Shown: positions 63,253 to 64,000 of the stretch, piece after piece
How positions within the stretch are numbered: the stretch's first letter is position 1
How the letters are laid out: each line of letters begins with the position of its first letter
Assembly: GCF_036226365.1 (NCBI RefSeq)
Contig: NZ_CP108462.1
Coordinates: forward strand, 6,604,501 to 6,668,500
Direction: 5' to 3'
From: Streptomyces sp. NBC_01262
GTDB lineage: Bacteria > Actinomycetota > Actinomycetes > Streptomycetales > Streptomycetaceae
Length of the DNA: 64,000 nt
Program-made: the position numbers and the translations under genes
Notes under the pieces: generated by a model
The model's database searches: none
What the model was told of the DNA's origin: nothing
The model's input: only the letters and a program-made list of their open reading frames with translations

Positions 63253-64000
63253 ATGAGCGCTCGTACTGATTCCTCCGCCCCGCACCGGTCGGGCTTCGCC
63301 TGCTTCGTCGGCCGCCCCAACGCAGGCAAGTCCACCCTCACGAACGCTCTGGTCGGCATCAAGGTGGCGATCACCTCCAACCGGCCGCAGACGACCCGCC
63401 ACACGGTGCGCGGCATCGTTCACCGGGAGGACGCCCAGCTCGTCCTCGTCGACACCCCCGGGCTCCACAAGCCCCGCACCCTGCTCGGGGAGCGTCTCAA
63501 CGACGTCGTCCGCGCCACGTGGGCCGAGGTCGACGTCATCGGGTTCTGCCTGCCCGCCGACCAGAAGCTCGGCCCCGGTGACAAGTACATCGCCAAGGAG
63601 CTGGCGTCGGTCCGCAAGACCCCCAAGGTGGCCATCGTCACCAAGACCGACCTCGTCGACTCCAAGGCGCTGGCCGAGCAGCTCATCGCCATCGACCAGC
63701 TGGGCAAGGAGCTCGGCATCGAATGGGCCGAGATCGTCCCCGTCTCGGCCGTCGGCGACAAGCAGGTCTCCCTCCTCGCCGACCTTCTCGTGCCCCTGCT
63801 CCCCGAAGGCCCGATGCTCTACCCCGAGGGCGACCTCACGGACGAGCCCGAGCAGGTCATGGTCGCCGAGCTGATCCGCGAGGCCGCGCTCGAAGGCGTA
63901 CGGGACGAGCTGCCGCACTCCATCGCGGTCGTCGTCGAGGAGATGATCCCCCGTGAGGGGCGCCCCGAGGGCAAGCCGCTGCTCGACGTCCACGCGAACA
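63253..64000 (+). CDS. era: GTPase Era (3' end outside window)
   Basis: The first ~249 codons of Era; ATG 63253 (63244 is an in-frame alternative). G1 GRPNAGKS (20-27), the G2 region SNRPQTTRH, G3 DTPGLHKPRT and G4 TKTDLVDS are all present, and VSAVGDKQVSLLADLLV is G5-like. The cut comes in the linker to the KH domain. Era assembles 30S subunits by binding the 16S rRNA 3' end. Confidence 0.96.
   Translation, partial: MSARTDSSAPHRSGFACFVGRPNAGKSTLTNALVGIKVAITSNRPQTTRHTVRGIVHREDAQLVLVDTPGLHKPRTLLGERLNDVVRATWAEVDVIGFCLPADQKLGPGDKYIAKELASVRKTPKVAIVTKTDLVDSKALAEQLIAIDQLGKELGIEWAEIVPVSAVGDKQVSLLADLLVPLLPEGPMLYPEGDLTDEPEQVMVAELIREAALEGVRDELPHSIAVVVEEMIPREGRPEGKPLLDVHAN

Overview
The window is high-GC actinobacterial DNA, almost certainly from the core chromosome of a Streptomyces or close relative. 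The signs are G/C-saturated third codon positions, frequent GTG starts, long antisense shadow reading frames, and the gene set proB-proA-nadD-rsfS, leuS, comEA-comEC, holA, rpsT/lepA, hemW, hrcA-dnaJ, rsmE, phoH-ybeY-CBS-era. No phage, insertion sequence, CRISPR array or obvious biosynthetic cluster was seen.

Layout. 1-11.2 kb: a cut-off Tat-exported PhoD phosphatase and a DUF4232 protein, then proline synthesis (proB, proA), two paralogous membrane proteins, an M48 protease, nadD, a LytR_C wall protein, rsfS and a histidine phosphatase. 11.3-15.4 kb: two identical tRNA-Ala(GGC) genes bracket a small cassette with a regulator, a divergent MFS exporter and a GT87 mannosyltransferase. 15.5-18.2 kb: a two-gene redox unit, a four-histidine membrane cytochrome plus a NuoF-ferredoxin fusion. 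18.5-23.7 kb: a secreted sedolisin and leuS with a leucine-codon leader peptide and attenuator. 23.7-33 kb: DegV, ComEA, ComEC, a Tat-exported 5'-nucleotidase, small enzymes and holA. 33-43 kb: rpsT and lepA (divergent), a small secreted protein, an acyl-CoA ligase, a SpoIIE-type phosphatase, hemW and a PH-like membrane protein. 43-49.5 kb: a Uma2 protein, DUF3097, an MBL hydrolase, then CIRCE-hrcA-dnaJ2, a nitronate monooxygenase and rsmE. 49.6-56.2 kb: a tricorn protease, an orphan STAND ATPase, a HIT protein, RNase Z and an Ade/Ada-type deaminase. 56.3-64 kb: a secreted HAD phosphatase, a divergent GH4/PfkB sugar pair, then phoH, ybeY, a CBS/CorC protein, a degenerate cytidine deaminase homologue and the start of era.

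Much of the region is translation and RNA housekeeping: leuS, rsfS, lepA, rpsT, rsmE, ybeY, era, RNase Z and tRNA-Ala. Heat-shock control (HrcA/CIRCE), cofactor synthesis (nadD) and uptake or nuclease functions (comEA/EC) lie alongside. Several genes carry a TAnnnT hexamer 6-8 nt before the start codon, the layout expected of leaderless transcripts. The least ordinary items are the redox pair, the leuS leader, the tRNA-bracketed cassette, the tandem membrane paralogues sharing a short acidic motif, and the dead deaminase homologue.
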